A stretch of DNA of 64,000 nucleotides, from contig NZ_CAJGZV010000001.1 of the NCBI RefSeq assembly GCF_904846065.1, positions 1,116,001 to 1,180,000 on the forward strand, given 5' to 3'. Positions 30,199 to 40,471 of the stretch are shown one piece after another (positions within the stretch are counted from its first letter, which is position 1; each line of letters starts with the position of its first letter). The translations under genes were made by a program, and so were the position numbers. The DNA is from Psychrobacter immobilis. GTDB taxonomy: Bacteria; Pseudomonadota; Gammaproteobacteria; Pseudomonadales; Moraxellaceae. The notes under the pieces were generated by a model. It made no database searches. It was given only the letters and a program-made list of their open reading frames with translations, and had not been told where the DNA came from.

Positions 30199-30360
30199 AG
30201 CGGCTCCTTACTGGCGAATAGAATTGAGTAAAATAATTTTGCAAACGATTTTAGCACAAACGCCCAAGCTCTTGGTACAAGAGTTACAACGGCTAGGTTA
30301 TTCTGCGCATGCAGATGCTCGATGGATTTGTAGCGCATCAAAGCCAGTTGGTCAAAAAAA

Positions 30361-32136
30361 CTAATTGGTTAAAATCGCCGCATCAGTCTCGTCCAGTTTA
30401 TCTTGACTCAATGGATTGGACTCAATGACTTGTACTGGCAAGTAGCGTAGCTGTAGCTTAATGGGTAGATACTCAGGGAAATTCTCTGCCATATCTTGAG
30501 CAATGACGGTTTCGATTTGCCGTACATCGTATGAAGTAGGCGTCGTCTCTCCGCGAATGACCGCACGTACGACTTTATTTTCTTCTGAGGTATCAAACTG
30601 AGTATTGGTCAGCACGTTGCCTTTGTCGATAAAGTAGCTATTGATGGCTTCTTTGACGCTACTCTCAAAAACCTGTTGTTTGGCATTGGTCTGTAGGTTG
30701 ATGGTCAAATACGTCCCCAATCCACCTAACAATAATAACGTCACCGCATTACGGCGTAAAAAAGTCAAATAGGTGCTTGATTTATAATCGTCATCGACCA
30801 AACGGCGAAAGCCTAATAACCAGAGTACTAAAGCATTGGTAAACTGGATAGCAATAATATTGGTTAGCGCCAGTAGCAGTGCCCCAAGTCCAAGCTGCGT
30901 CTCGCCATTGGCAAATAATATCCCACTCGCGGCAAGAGGTGGCACCAATGCAGTGGCTACCGCCACGCCGACCACTGCCACTGATAGGTGCGGTGAAACC
31001 ATCGCATAAGCACCAGCAGTACCACCCGCTAGAGCAATCATTAAATCCATCGAGGTTGGCTGAGTGCGCGATAATATCTCTGCGGTCAGTGGCTGGTCTT
31101 TGTGTAACCAGCCGACGATAAAACCAACCAATACCACCAATGATACGCCGACGATAACCGTAATCAGTGATTTACGTAGTAATGGCATACGATGATCAAT
31201 AATCGCTAACGCTATGCCAGTAATGGGACCTAACATCATGGCAACCAACATGGCGCCAATGACGACGGCAGCTGAATTGGTCACTAACCCATAACTGGCG
31301 ATGATGGCAGAAAGTATATTCATAATGAAATACATTTTGCTAGGCAGAGCGTTGGCCTCGATTCTGACCCGTACCTCTGGATAGTCTACCTTTTGATTGC
31401 TAAATTGCTCGGCAACAAATTGCTTATAAGATTCGAGCTTGGCTTCTTTTTTTTCTTTAATCTCGTCTTCTAGCTCTTCCTGATTATCGACTTTATCTTT
31501 CACAGTATTTTTTACGATAGTGTCATTATTTTTCGGTGTGTCTGGCTGTTTATCAATTGAGGACGGTTTTGTGTTGTCACTATTTGCTTTGCTTTCTTGC
31601 TGAGGGTTATCAGAGATAGGATAAGTGCCCTGTGCATCAGCTGGGGCAATACCCTCTGCCTCTACCGTTACCTCAGCGTCAGCATCTTTTTGAGACGTTT
31701 GCTCGTAAGCGTTATCTTCTTTTGCTTGAGCATGTTCTGCTGATGCATTTTCTAGATTTTGATGATTGGGCGCTGTTGTCAATCTCAACGATTCATTGAA
31801 TAGTGGTGTCTCAAGCCCAGTGATTTCACGTTTAGTTATTTCAGACTCATTGTTGGGCTTGGCGGTTTCTAACGTTGCTACTACCTCGTCAGCACCAATG
31901 GACTTTATCGCTATCGTTGTTTCAGGAGGCTGTGCACAAGCCATATCCTCGCCACAGTCATTGTCATCATGAGTCTCTGAGCTTTTTGAAGGCTCAGTAT
32001 GTTCGACAGTGCTATCTAGTACAGAGCTACCATCTGCGTCAGTTAGCGCCGCTTTTTTGTCTGGATGATTGGCTGTGCTTGAAGCATCTTTTATAACTGA
32101 AGAATCATTAGAGAGTTCGTTTTCAGATGAGGTCAT
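30361..32136 (-). CDS. DUF389 membrane protein with acidic N-terminal extension
   Basis: About 591 residues. The first ~230 are hydrophilic, Ser/Asp/Glu-rich and low complexity. Then comes a DUF389/TIGR00341-like membrane domain: VRVRIEANALPSKMYFIMN, NSAAVVIGAMLVAMMLGPI, LAGGTAGAYAMVSPHLS and VATALVPPLAASGIL, giving about six TM helices. A soluble C-terminal domain follows. The start at 32136 (MTSSENELS) is chosen over one 12 codons upstream. The family function is unknown; it occurs as an inner-membrane protein in many bacteria. Confidence 0.8.
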   Translation of the reverse strand: MTSSENELSNDSSVIKDASSTANHPDKKAALTDADGSSVLDSTVEHTEPSKSSETHDDNDCGEDMACAQPPETTIAIKSIGADEVVATLETAKPNNESEITKREITGLETPLFNESLRLTTAPNHQNLENASAEHAQAKEDNAYEQTSQKDADAEVTVEAEGIAPADAQGTYPISDNPQQESKANSDNTKPSSIDKQPDTPKNNDTIVKNTVKDKVDNQEELEDEIKEKKEAKLESYKQFVAEQFSNQKVDYPEVRVRIEANALPSKMYFIMNILSAIIASYGLVTNSAAVVIGAMLVAMMLGPITGIALAIIDHRMPLLRKSLITVIVGVSLVVLVGFIVGWLHKDQPLTAEILSRTQPTSMDLMIALAGGTAGAYAMVSPHLSVAVVGVAVATALVPPLAASGILFANGETQLGLGALLLALTNIIAIQFTNALVLWLLGFRRLVDDDYKSSTYLTFLRRNAVTLLLLGGLGTYLTINLQTNAKQQVFESSVKEAINSYFIDKGNVLTNTQFDTSEENKVVRAVIRGETTPTSYDVRQIETVIAQDMAENFPEYLPIKLQLRYLPVQVIESNPLSQDKLDETDAAILTN

Positions 32137-32426
32137 GGCGGATGGCTTTCTTAAAAAGTAAAAGAAAGACATTATTGTAATGATAAAAACAGGACAACGT
32201 ATGGTTTTTTTACGACTAAATAGAGCGCAGTGTCATTAAATAGTAATACTTAAAATAGTAAAATTATGCATCATTAACTAATAACAATAAAAACCTTAAC
32301 TCTAACAGGGTTTTCATGCTTAGTCACCTACTATAGCTGGCTCGCAGGTTTATAGGAAATACTTACTTTCTTTGTGGGTTTAGTGTATAAAGGTACTATA
32401 TCCACAATAAAAATGAGGAATAAGTT

Positions 32427-32639
32427 ATGAACTGGCCATTATTCTCTGTTATCTATTCAATCGCAGCAACCGTTACCATTGGCGTTTTTATGATTGGCGC
32501 TTTAGTCACAGGTTTTAATGAAATACCTCATATCCAAATAGCAGTAGCATTAGGCGTTTTGGTGTCTATCCCTGCAGGCATGTTTTTTACCAAAAAAGTT
32601 GGTAGCATCACTGGTAATGAAGAAGGCTATAAAGCATAA
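32427..32639 (+). CDS. small two-helix membrane protein
   Basis: 70-residue hydrophobic protein with two predicted transmembrane helices (about 5-28 and 36-54) and a short cytoplasmic tail ending GNEEGYKA. It has a GAGGAA ribosome-binding site and is followed by a good terminator, supporting a real gene. No family recognised with certainty. Confidence 0.65.
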   Translation: MNWPLFSVIYSIAATVTIGVFMIGALVTGFNEIPHIQIAVALGVLVSIPAGMFFTKKVGSITGNEEGYKA

Positions 32640-32686
32640 AAGCGAATAATGTTGTCAATTTAAATGAATAAATCCGATTATCAGCC

Positions 32687-32721
32687 ATAAAAAAAGACCT
32701 TGATAGCAAGGTCTTTTTTTA
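32687..32721. terminator. bidirectional terminator
   Basis: aaaaaaagaccttg / caaggtctttttt hairpin between the small membrane protein gene and the convergent L,D-transpeptidase gene. Confidence 0.85.
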
Positions 32722-32754
32722 TTCATCGTTTATGACTTATTAGTTAAGCCAAAT

Positions 32755-34119
32755 TTACTTAAGCTCAACGGTTGCGCCATTTTCAATATTGGCATAAACC
32801 TCTAATACATCCCAGTTGGTCAAACGCACACAACCTGCAGAGGCTTGGCGACTGATGCCTTCAGGCTTTGGTGAACCATGAATACCATATGAAGGTTTAG
32901 ACAAGCCCATCCATACGACGCCAACAGGGCTATTTGGTCCTGGTGGTAGCATATGTATTTGTTTGTCTGCGCCTTTACCAACGGTTGCTTTATACCAAGG
33001 CATTTTCACCTTGTTAATAATTTTAAACGAACCTTGTGGCGATGGTGTGGCATCGCTACCGATTGTCGTTGGGTAAGTAGCCACCAGTTTATCGCCGTTA
33101 TAAGCATATAATGTCTTATCGGCTTTATTGGCAACCACACGGTTAATGCGCTGCTTAAGTGGTGCACGGGTATTTAAAACAGTGATGGTTTCGCCCGCTT
33201 TATACTGCTTATTTTTATTAAGCTTATCTAAATAACGTACATCCATATGGAAGCGCTCACCAAACATCTCTTTAATGTCTTGATAGTATAAGCCTTTCAT
33301 TTTTGACTTAGCTTCTGAACCTGCAGGTGTGCTGGCAAAGTTGGTCTTAATATCATCTTCAGTGATGGTGTAAGTCACGAGCACTGGTTTATTCGCTGGG
33401 ATATTTTTATTTAACGCATCCCACGTTTTTTGATCCATTTTACCTGTGGCTGGCAAGCCTTTCATGGTTTGGAAGTTGATCAGCGCTTTTTTACTGTTCA
33501 TGCCCCAGCCGCCATCGATGGCACCAGGAGAAGCATGGTTCCAATCAAGCAGTGCCTGCATTTTGATCGTCATTGCTGAGTTAACTTTCATATTCGGTGT
33601 CCATGTGGCACCGTTTACCTGTTTGGCGTAATTCGACAAATTCAGCGTGGTATGTTTTTTACCATTAACATCTTCGATGCTTTTGATAGAAGTATCTGCT
33701 GGGCTAGCATCAGATATGGCTGCGGTAGGGGCAGCGACGGCTTGACCTTCACTAATATCGTCAGTGCTATCAGACTGCACATCTTTACGAGCCAGCTCTT
33801 CTACCGTCATATTATCAGCACTGACTGCTTGTTGCGCTGTCTCTACATCGACTTCCTGCTTTTCGTCAATCAGCTGAGTCATACGGTCAGGCGTATTAGG
33901 CTTTAAAGCAGGCGTGGCTACGACAGGAGCACGACCATCGATTGAGCTACTGCGATTCTCTTGTACATCAAGGCTAACTTTTTTGGCAATGCTAGGCATT
34001 GAGTCAGCGGTTCGTACTGGCAAGGTGCGCGTATTATCAGCAGGTGCGGCAACGGCGCTGACACTGGCAGTAACGATAGCAATTGATATAGCGGTAATAA
34101 GAGGCTTCATTTTCATCAT
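32755..34119 (-). CDS. L,D-transpeptidase (YkuD) with peptidoglycan-binding domain
   Basis: Exported enzyme of about 454 residues that forms 3-3 cross-links in peptidoglycan or attaches proteins to it. Signal peptide (MKPLITAISIAIVTASVSAVAA), a Ser/Thr/Asp linker, a PG_binding_1-like domain (about 180-250, LLDWNHASPGAIDGGWGMNS) and a C-terminal YkuD domain with HGSPKPE and the catalytic SAGCVRLTNWD. Two ATGs at 34119/34116 and one at 34110 are possible starts; the longer frame upstream adds non-signal sequence. Confidence 0.88.
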   Translation of the reverse strand: MMKMKPLITAISIAIVTASVSAVAAPADNTRTLPVRTADSMPSIAKKVSLDVQENRSSSIDGRAPVVATPALKPNTPDRMTQLIDEKQEVDVETAQQAVSADNMTVEELARKDVQSDSTDDISEGQAVAAPTAAISDASPADTSIKSIEDVNGKKHTTLNLSNYAKQVNGATWTPNMKVNSAMTIKMQALLDWNHASPGAIDGGWGMNSKKALINFQTMKGLPATGKMDQKTWDALNKNIPANKPVLVTYTITEDDIKTNFASTPAGSEAKSKMKGLYYQDIKEMFGERFHMDVRYLDKLNKNKQYKAGETITVLNTRAPLKQRINRVVANKADKTLYAYNGDKLVATYPTTIGSDATPSPQGSFKIINKVKMPWYKATVGKGADKQIHMLPPGPNSPVGVVWMGLSKPSYGIHGSPKPEGISRQASAGCVRLTNWDVLEVYANIENGATVELK

Positions 34120-34484
34120 ATTGGGATACTTATGGTTATAACTAATGGGGCTATTATGCGCATAATTTGAATGCTTCGCAAACTTTTGACACATCTTTTT
34201 TCATTAAAGTCTTGCCAAACGTCAACCGTTGACGTATTCACTACAGTTGGGCAATAACTGAGCGAGGGTATGCATAAGATGACGCGCTATTATTACTTAC
34301 AATCCTCATTATTCACGTTGTTTTTAGAACCATTTTTATGAATATAAAACTGCAAAAATTGGCGCAACTTAGCGTTTATGTCTATAATGGTGAATAAATT
34401 TTTATTTAATAGATCGGCTTTTAATAAAAGGCGTTTTAACCCATCCGCATGTAGTCAGTGAACATGTAATCAGCAAGGTGCGAT
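34120..34484. other. divergent region L,D-transpeptidase / prmB
   Basis: Non-coding. A plausible prmB promoter is TTGGCG (34359-34364), an 18-base spacer and TATAAT (34383-34388). Confidence 0.45.
34359..34388 (+). promoter_or_regulatory. candidate prmB promoter
   Basis: -35 TTGGCG, 18-base spacer, perfect -10 TATAAT, about 97 bases before the prmB start. Called by eye. Confidence 0.45.
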
Positions 34485-35651
34485 ATGTCAGAAGACCAAA
34501 CAATGAGCGCAGAAGAGTTTCAAAATCAATACTTCAATGACGATGGTCTAGAGAGTGAAATGGTGTTTGATTTAGAGAGTGGGATTCTGGGTGAAGACGA
34601 TCAATTTGCCAATTTGCCTGCAGAATTAGAAGAGGCTCGCGAGCAACTGGTCAGTATTCGTGATTTTATTCGCTTTTCGGTCACCCAGCTTCGTAATTAT
34701 GATGTGGTCGTTGCACAAGGCACCACCGATGAGTTTGCTGAAGCATCCGCCATTGTTTTGCATTCTCTGGCTTTAGACTGGTCAGCCAATGAGCAGATTC
34801 TCGATTGTCGCTTGACCACATCAGAGAAGCAGTTGGTACTGAGTTTGTTAGAAGAGCGTATCGCTGAGCGTAAACCATTAAGCTATTTGATCAACTTATC
34901 ATACTTCTGTGATTTGCCTTTTTATGTCGATGAGCGGGTGCTAATTCCAAGATCGCCTATCGCAGAATTGATTCGTCAGCAGTTCCATCCATATTTTGAT
35001 GTCAATGAGCTTGCCAAACCACTTGGTAAGAGCGTCAACGAGCAGGCTGCTGCATTTTATGATCACGGTTTAGAGGTCAAGCAGCTGTCGCAGCCTGAGC
35101 GTATTTTAGATTTATGCACTGGCTCTGGTTGTATTGCTATTGCACTTGCGACGCGTTTTGTTGATGCGCTGGTTGATGCTGTTGATATCGATAAAAGTGC
35201 GCTTGAAGTAGCCATGGTTAACGTCGATCATCATGATCTTGGGCATCAGGTTAATGTGATTGAGTCCGATCTGTTTGCTAAGATTCCTGCTGAACACCAG
35301 TATGAGTTGATAGTCACCAATCCGCCGTATGTTGATGCGGCTATTATGGCAGAGCTGCCACCTGAATTTTTATATGAGCCAGAGCATGCGCTAGCCGCGG
35401 GTCAAGATGGGCTGGATTTGGTGCATCGTATTTTGTTTGAAGCGCCAGATTATCTGAGCCCTGAAGGCTTGTTAGTTTGTGAAGTAGGTGATAGTGAGTG
35501 GGCATTAAAGCAAGCCTATCCTGAAATTCAGTTTGATTGGTTGAAATTTGCCCACGGTGGTCACGGTGTCTTTGCGATTACTTATGATGAGCTTATGGCA
35601 CATCGTGAGCTGTTCAATGCTTACGTACAACTGTTAGATAGCATTCAATAG
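34485..35651 (+). CDS. prmB: ribosomal protein L3 glutamine methyltransferase PrmB
   Basis: N5-glutamine methyltransferase acting on ribosomal protein L3. SAM-binding motif ILDLCTGSGCIAIALA and the family's catalytic NPPY (IVTNPPYVDAAIM). The N-terminal recognition domain includes ERKPLSYLINLSYFC and DERVLIPRSPIAELI, which favours PrmB over PrmC. At 388 residues it is longer than E. coli PrmB (310) because of an acidic N-terminal ~50 residues. The next gene is aroC, the order prmB-aroC seen in enterobacteria. Confidence 0.9.
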   Translation: MSEDQTMSAEEFQNQYFNDDGLESEMVFDLESGILGEDDQFANLPAELEEAREQLVSIRDFIRFSVTQLRNYDVVVAQGTTDEFAEASAIVLHSLALDWSANEQILDCRLTTSEKQLVLSLLEERIAERKPLSYLINLSYFCDLPFYVDERVLIPRSPIAELIRQQFHPYFDVNELAKPLGKSVNEQAAAFYDHGLEVKQLSQPERILDLCTGSGCIAIALATRFVDALVDAVDIDKSALEVAMVNVDHHDLGHQVNVIESDLFAKIPAEHQYELIVTNPPYVDAAIMAELPPEFLYEPEHALAAGQDGLDLVHRILFEAPDYLSPEGLLVCEVGDSEWALKQAYPEIQFDWLKFAHGGHGVFAITYDELMAHRELFNAYVQLLDSIQ

Positions 35652-35719
35652 AGCTATAAAGTAACAAAGCTATCAAGCAAGAGAACTATTGAGCAATAAA
35701 ACCATCGAGATTTACGCGA

Positions 35720-35799
35720 TACTTAAAAATCGACTTCATTACTTAAAAATCGACTTCATTACTTAAAAATCGACTTCATTACTTAAAAATCGACTTCAT
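35720..35799. repeat. four perfect 20-bp tandem repeats before aroC
   Basis: tacttaaaaatcgacttcat is repeated exactly four times, 35720-35739, 35740-35759, 35760-35779 and 35780-35799. The array ends 16 bases before the aroC ATG and abuts its ribosome-binding site. Being perfect, it is probably recent and variable in copy number; it lies in the aroC leader. Confidence 0.95.
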
Positions 35800-35815
35800 T
35801 TGTTTAAGGATAAAT

Positions 35816-36919
35816 ATGGCAGGCAATAGCATTGGACAGGTTTTTACAGTCACGACTTGTGGTGAGTCGCATGGTGCAGGTCTTATGGCAATCGTCGATG
35901 GCGTGCCGCCTGGCTTAGCCTTATCCGCAGATGATTTGCAAATCGATTTAGATCGCCGCAAACCGGGCACGTCTAAATACTCTACCCAGCGCCGTGAGTC
36001 CGATGAAGTTGAGATTATTTCTGGTGTGTTTGAGGGTAAGACGACCGGCACCTCTATTGGCCTGCTGATTCGTAATACCAATCAAAAGTCCAAAGACTAT
36101 GGCGAGATTAAAGACACGTTTCGCCCCGGTCATGCCGACTATACCTATAGCATGAAATATGGCTTTCGTGATTATCGTGGCGGCGGGCGTTCCTCAGCGC
36201 GCGAGACTGCGATGCGCGTGGCGGCAGGTGCTATCGCTAAAAAATATCTACAAGAGCGCTTAGGTGTGCAAGTCCGTGGTCATGTCACCCAAATTGGCAG
36301 TGAGTACAGCAATGTCCTAGACTCAAGCCAAATTGATTGGGACTTTGTGAATAGCAATCCGTTTTTTTGCGCCGATGCCGATGCTGTCAGTCGTTTTGAG
36401 ACCTTGATAGATAGTTTACGCCGTGAAGGCACTAGCTGCGGGGCACGCCTAGAGATTATCGCTAGCGGTGTGCCAGTCGGACTTGGCGAGCCAGTATTTG
36501 ATCGTTTGGATGCAGATATTGCCCATGCGATGATGAGCATCAATGCTGTTAAAGGCGTTGAGGTCGGCGACGGCATGGCAGTGGCAGGACAGTTCGGTCA
36601 TAGCTCTCGTGATGAGCTGACACCAGACGGTTTTACTGCCAATCATGCTGGTGGTATTTTGGGCGGTATCTCTTCAGGGCAAGACATCCGTGTCAGTATT
36701 GCCCTGAAGCCAACCTCTAGTATTACGACGGCTGGCAAGAGTATCAATACACAAGGCGAGTCGGTTGATATGTTGACTAAAGGTCGTCATGATCCTTGTG
36801 TAGGGGTACGTGCCACGCCTATCGCAGAAGCCATGCTGGCCATTGTTTTACTCGATCACTATTTGCGCCATCGCGGCCAAAATGCGGATGTGAAGCCGCC
36901 AGTAGCATCTATTACTTAG
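35816..36919 (+). CDS. aroC: chorismate synthase
   Basis: Last step of the shikimate pathway, FMN-dependent. 367 residues (E. coli 361), beginning [20 protein letters not shown]. It contains the signatures [30 protein letters not shown] and, near the C-terminus, [33 protein letters not shown] region supplies the ribosome-binding site immediately after the 20-bp repeat array. Confidence 0.96.
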   Translation: MAGNSIGQVFTVTTCGESHGAGLMAIVDGVPPGLALSADDLQIDLDRRKPGTSKYSTQRRESDEVEIISGVFEGKTTGTSIGLLIRNTNQKSKDYGEIKDTFRPGHADYTYSMKYGFRDYRGGGRSSARETAMRVAAGAIAKKYLQERLGVQVRGHVTQIGSEYSNVLDSSQIDWDFVNSNPFFCADADAVSRFETLIDSLRREGTSCGARLEIIASGVPVGLGEPVFDRLDADIAHAMMSINAVKGVEVGDGMAVAGQFGHSSRDELTPDGFTANHAGGILGGISSGQDIRVSIALKPTSSITTAGKSINTQGESVDMLTKGRHDPCVGVRATPIAEAMLAIVLLDHYLRHRGQNADVKPPVASIT

Positions 36920-36940
36920 ATTGTTTACCGTAAAATTATA

Positions 36941-36999
36941 AACCCTCTATCATTTCTAACTAGCGTTTCTAACTAGATATGATAGAGGTTTTTTTTTGA
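36941..36999 (+). terminator. aroC terminator
   Basis: Hairpin aacctctatc-type arms (aaccctctatcat / atgatagaggtt) with internal repeat tttctaacta, followed by nine T. Confidence 0.85.
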
Positions 37000-37071
37000 C
37001 TGATTTTTTATAAATAATTAACAAGCCAGCAATTCAGTTAATAAGATTTAATCATTAAATTGAATGAATTC

Positions 37072-37272
37072 TTAAGCTGCTACTTGATAGTGGTCAACTG
37101 CCACACATTGCTGGTGGCGAAATACCAATAGTAGTTGTTGACTGGGAATGGCTAACCAATGCCCAAAAGCGATACTATCAATCCCTTCATCTGACAGCGC
37201 TTGTAGGCAAAAATGGCGACTACCGCCTAAACAGTTTTCTATAATTTGGTTTTGTTCAATAGCGTCTTTCAT
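37072..37272 (-). CDS. small hypothetical protein, 66 residues
   Basis: Short protein (MKDAIEQNQIIENCLGG) with two cysteines, rich in Gln, Leu and His. No family is recognised. Supporting a real gene: a good AAGGAT ribosome-binding site about nine bases before the ATG, and free-standing position between the aroC terminator and the histidine kinase gene. Confidence 0.5.
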   Translation of the reverse strand: MKDAIEQNQIIENCLGGSRHFCLQALSDEGIDSIAFGHWLAIPSQQLLLVFRHQQCVAVDHYQVAA

Positions 37273-37434
37273 GGTCTTTCTATCCTTAATAGGGGTTACG
37301 AATTTGAATAACGCTATCGTAAAACAAGCAGATAGAAAACCTGTGTAGGAATGATGGAAAATCCATGAACTGGCATTATTGCCAATCGAAAATAATTTAA
37401 TGAATTTGAGTAACTGTCTATTTTATCTAAGCCT

Positions 37435-39246
37435 CTATTCTTTAGTCAAAGGCAAGGTAATACTAACCATCACGCCTGAATATCGCTTAATAGCAGCGTT
37501 TTTTTCATTACTATTTTGATTACTGTCATCGCTATTTTCTTGAATATTAGTAATGGCAACATGACCGCCATGATGCTCAATAACTTGCTTCACAAGAGTT
37601 AAGCCAAGGCCAGTGCCTTTTTTTAGGGTATTGCTAGCCATGCTAGGCTGTATCTGCGTAGTATCGAATGTTGAGTGATTCTCTACTGAAAAGTCTGATA
37701 GATGCTCTGAGGTTTTTTCAGCAGCTTGACTCTGATGCGATAAGCTAAAATAACGGTCAAACGCTTTATCAACGGCATACTCAGGGAGTAATTTACCATT
37801 ATTAAAGATATCAATAGTGACAGTTTGCGCTGTGTTATGAATATGAATACTGACAATGCTATCGGCAAAATGAATGGCATTGTCCAATACATTTTGCAGC
37901 ACTTGTACCAACCAAAACTGGTCAGCGAAAACGCTGGTATTTGCCAAGGCATTTGGTGATAAAGTCGCTGTTTCAGTCACCCATTTATCATTAAGATAGA
38001 TGTCGATAGGCGCTAGGTGCTGCTGTTGCAATTTAGCGCTATTGTTTTTTGCAAGGGTTTGCAACAACGGTAGTAGAGGGGTCAGCTGGCGATTCAGCTT
38101 AAAAGTCGGTTGCTCAACTTTGGCAAGTAATAGCAGCCGATCAATCAATTGCTGCATTTTGATACTTTGTTCACCAATGGACTGGATGAGCATCTGTTGA
38201 TCTTCTTTATCAAGCCCGTCGTCTTCTAGCAACTCACTACTGGCACGAATGGCGGTTAACGGACTTTTGAGCTCATGGGTCAGGGTATGAACATAGTCAG
38301 TAACATAGGCGCGATTTTCCAATCGATGTTTCATAGACTCAATGGTATCCGTTAGGCTATTAAGTTCATGACCTAAGTAAAAATAGGGCTTTTTGGTGTC
38401 TTCTGCCAGTGCACTGGTATATTGGGTCACCAAACTGATGCTTTGCTTGAGCCACCATGCGACCAGTCCTGCTAATATAAGGGCAGCAATACTCATGAGC
38501 AGTGCTGTGATAAGCATGCGATTGCGCGTATCGTCCAAATAAGGCAACACGCTAGCGACAGGTTTGCCAACGCTGATGATACCAATCAAGTTGCCAGTTT
38601 CATCCTTTATCGGCTGTGCCACATACATCACCGTACCATCTCGCTGATTATGATCTAGCGTTGTACTTCTCGCGCCATATTGACCATTTAACGTTAGATA
38701 GACATCATTCCAGCGGCTGTAATCTTGTCCTTCATCATTGTCAGGTTCGGGTAGTGAGTCGTATATGACAACGCCTTTATCATCGGTGACATATATCCGA
38801 AAGCTGCTAGGGCTTTTATTTTTATATTCTGGATCTGTTGTTTTACTTATCGTGGGCGTGCCGATAAATGCCGCATCGAGTTTCGTTTGATACTGCTCAT
38901 CGTATAGCTGTCCTGAAGATAGCGGCATCTGCAAACTTGCTGCCAGCAATTTGCTGGTATCTAACAACGTATCTTCGATCACTTGCTGCGCCGTCGGTTT
39001 GACATAACCAAACAGCTGAGTAAATGCGACCACACCGCAGATAATCAGCACTAACGCCAACGCGAGCCAAATCCTAAAAAATATACTTAAATTCAGCAGT
39101 CGTTTTGGTTTAGTCGTTTGCTGCGCGGTGCCGATAGGATGCAGTTTTGCATACCAATTGCTTTGGCTGGCATGCGCGCTGTTATCAGCCTTATTAATAT
39201 GAGTATTAGGATGGCTGTTAGCACTATCGTTGGTTTTATGATTCAT
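37435..39246 (-). CDS. sensor histidine kinase, CreC-like
   Basis: Membrane sensor kinase of 603 residues. Hydrophilic N-terminus, TM1 (about 53-75), a periplasmic sensor domain (about 80-242), TM2 (about 244-266) and a HAMP-like linker. The H box has phospho-acceptor H324 (LTHELKSPLTAIR), with a C-terminal HATPase including GTGLGLTLVKQVIEHHGG. The H-box sequence and gene order favour CreC, which responds to metabolic state and, in some species, beta-lactam stress. It follows its response regulator by 69 bases on the same strand. Confidence 0.82.
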   Translation of the reverse strand: MNHKTNDSANSHPNTHINKADNSAHASQSNWYAKLHPIGTAQQTTKPKRLLNLSIFFRIWLALALVLIICGVVAFTQLFGYVKPTAQQVIEDTLLDTSKLLAASLQMPLSSGQLYDEQYQTKLDAAFIGTPTISKTTDPEYKNKSPSSFRIYVTDDKGVVIYDSLPEPDNDEGQDYSRWNDVYLTLNGQYGARSTTLDHNQRDGTVMYVAQPIKDETGNLIGIISVGKPVASVLPYLDDTRNRMLITALLMSIAALILAGLVAWWLKQSISLVTQYTSALAEDTKKPYFYLGHELNSLTDTIESMKHRLENRAYVTDYVHTLTHELKSPLTAIRASSELLEDDGLDKEDQQMLIQSIGEQSIKMQQLIDRLLLLAKVEQPTFKLNRQLTPLLPLLQTLAKNNSAKLQQQHLAPIDIYLNDKWVTETATLSPNALANTSVFADQFWLVQVLQNVLDNAIHFADSIVSIHIHNTAQTVTIDIFNNGKLLPEYAVDKAFDRYFSLSHQSQAAEKTSEHLSDFSVENHSTFDTTQIQPSMASNTLKKGTGLGLTLVKQVIEHHGGHVAITNIQENSDDSNQNSNEKNAAIKRYSGVMVSITLPLTKE

Positions 39247-39315
39247 ATTTTTAGGTGTATTATTTGACGTTATAGAAGGTCGGTTTTAATCAAAATATGG
39301 CTATGGGTAGTGCAG

Positions 39316-40110
39316 CTAGGCGGGACACAAGGCGTAACCCAAGCCGCGATGGGTATGGATAACATCAATGCTGGCATCGACGGTCGCTAGTTGCTTACGA
39401 ATGGACTTGATATGACTGTCTATAGTTCTCGCCAAGCGATGATCAGGGTAATCGCTCACCGCGCTCAGCAGTTGCTCACGGCTAAAGACTTGATTGGGCG
39501 CTTTTAACAGGGTCAATAAGATTTTGCGTTCGGTGTTACTCAGCTCAAGCTTCTGCTCTTGCCACATTAACGAATAATTAAGTGGTTGGTAGTGCCAGAT
39601 GCCAGACTGACATTCAAACGTTAAGGCTTGCCCCGACATATTGCTAGAAGAATTGTCATTAACGGTATTATCTGCTGCTGTTGTATGATTAGTAGACTGC
39701 TGGGACAATAATTGCTCACGTCGCCAAATGGCTTTTAGGCGAGCAACCAACTCGCGCGGGCTAAATGGCTTGGCACAATAGTCATCGCCGCCCATTTCCA
39801 AACCCAAAATACGATCGACCTCATCGCTACGAGCCGTCAAGAAGATGATAGGAATGTCCTTTAAGCCAGCAATATCAGGGGTGTGGCGTATTTGTTGACA
39901 GAGACTGAGACCATCACCATCTGGCAGCCCAACATCCAAAATAATTGCCGATAGATCTTGCGCTTCAGCACTATTATGTAAATTGCGCAGAAAAGGCAAC
40001 ACGCTACTGGCGTTATCAAGCCAAGTGATTTGCCAGCCTTCACGCTTGCAAGTGACTTTCAGTGACATCGCGATAGCAGGATCGTCTTCTACCAATAAAA
40101 TATGGGTCAT
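39316..40110 (-). CDS. OmpR-family response regulator, CreB-like
   Basis: 264-residue regulator with an N-terminal receiver (acidic pair in LVEDDPA, phospho-acceptor D59 in IILDVGLPDGDG, Lys in CAKPFSPREL). A Ser/Asn/Thr-rich linker leads to a C-terminal winged-helix DNA-binding domain (LARTIDSHIKSIRKQL, ending THRGLGYALCPA). Longer than E. coli CreB (229) mainly because of the linker. Paired with the histidine kinase gene downstream. Confidence 0.85.
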   Translation of the reverse strand: MTHILLVEDDPAIAMSLKVTCKREGWQITWLDNASSVLPFLRNLHNSAEAQDLSAIILDVGLPDGDGLSLCQQIRHTPDIAGLKDIPIIFLTARSDEVDRILGLEMGGDDYCAKPFSPRELVARLKAIWRREQLLSQQSTNHTTAADNTVNDNSSSNMSGQALTFECQSGIWHYQPLNYSLMWQEQKLELSNTERKILLTLLKAPNQVFSREQLLSAVSDYPDHRLARTIDSHIKSIRKQLATVDASIDVIHTHRGLGYALCPA

Positions 40111-40471
40111 AAGCTCTATATCGCTATATAAAGAAAAACTGTTTAAGATAAAGGGGTTATTAATATCTAATGAGATAGGAACATTGAAAAATGAGTGTAG
40201 GGCATCATACAGTAGCTAGAGTCAGTAGCTATGTTAATAAATTTATCGTAGCACAAAAGTCGCACTCGCTTTTGCTATCAGGCCTTAAAAGATGTGAAAA
40301 GTTGATGGAAATTGGCATTATTAGCGAAGACTTTTTTGACTGGCGGTTTTGATGAAAGGCTGTAAAATAATCAGTATTATTATAAAAAATATTGAAATAT
40401 AGTGCGAATATCAGTTTTACTAAAAATAAGTTTGATGTACCTACCATTTTTATTTAAAGGAATTTAAAAAT
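40111..40471. other. divergent region creB-like / esterase
   Basis: 361 AT-rich bases between divergent genes. Promoters for both are expected; no convincing CreB-type direct repeat (TTCAC-N6-TTCAC) was found. Confidence 0.3.

Noticed and set aside
30199..30360. Possible small gene or tRNA between alaS and the DUF389 gene
   Set aside because: No cloverleaf, no terminal CCA-type T-arm and no open frame with a ribosome-binding site were found.
35720..35799. Possible CRISPR or attachment site
   Set aside because: The 20-bp units are directly contiguous with no spacer and no recombinase nearby, so it is a simple tandem repeat.
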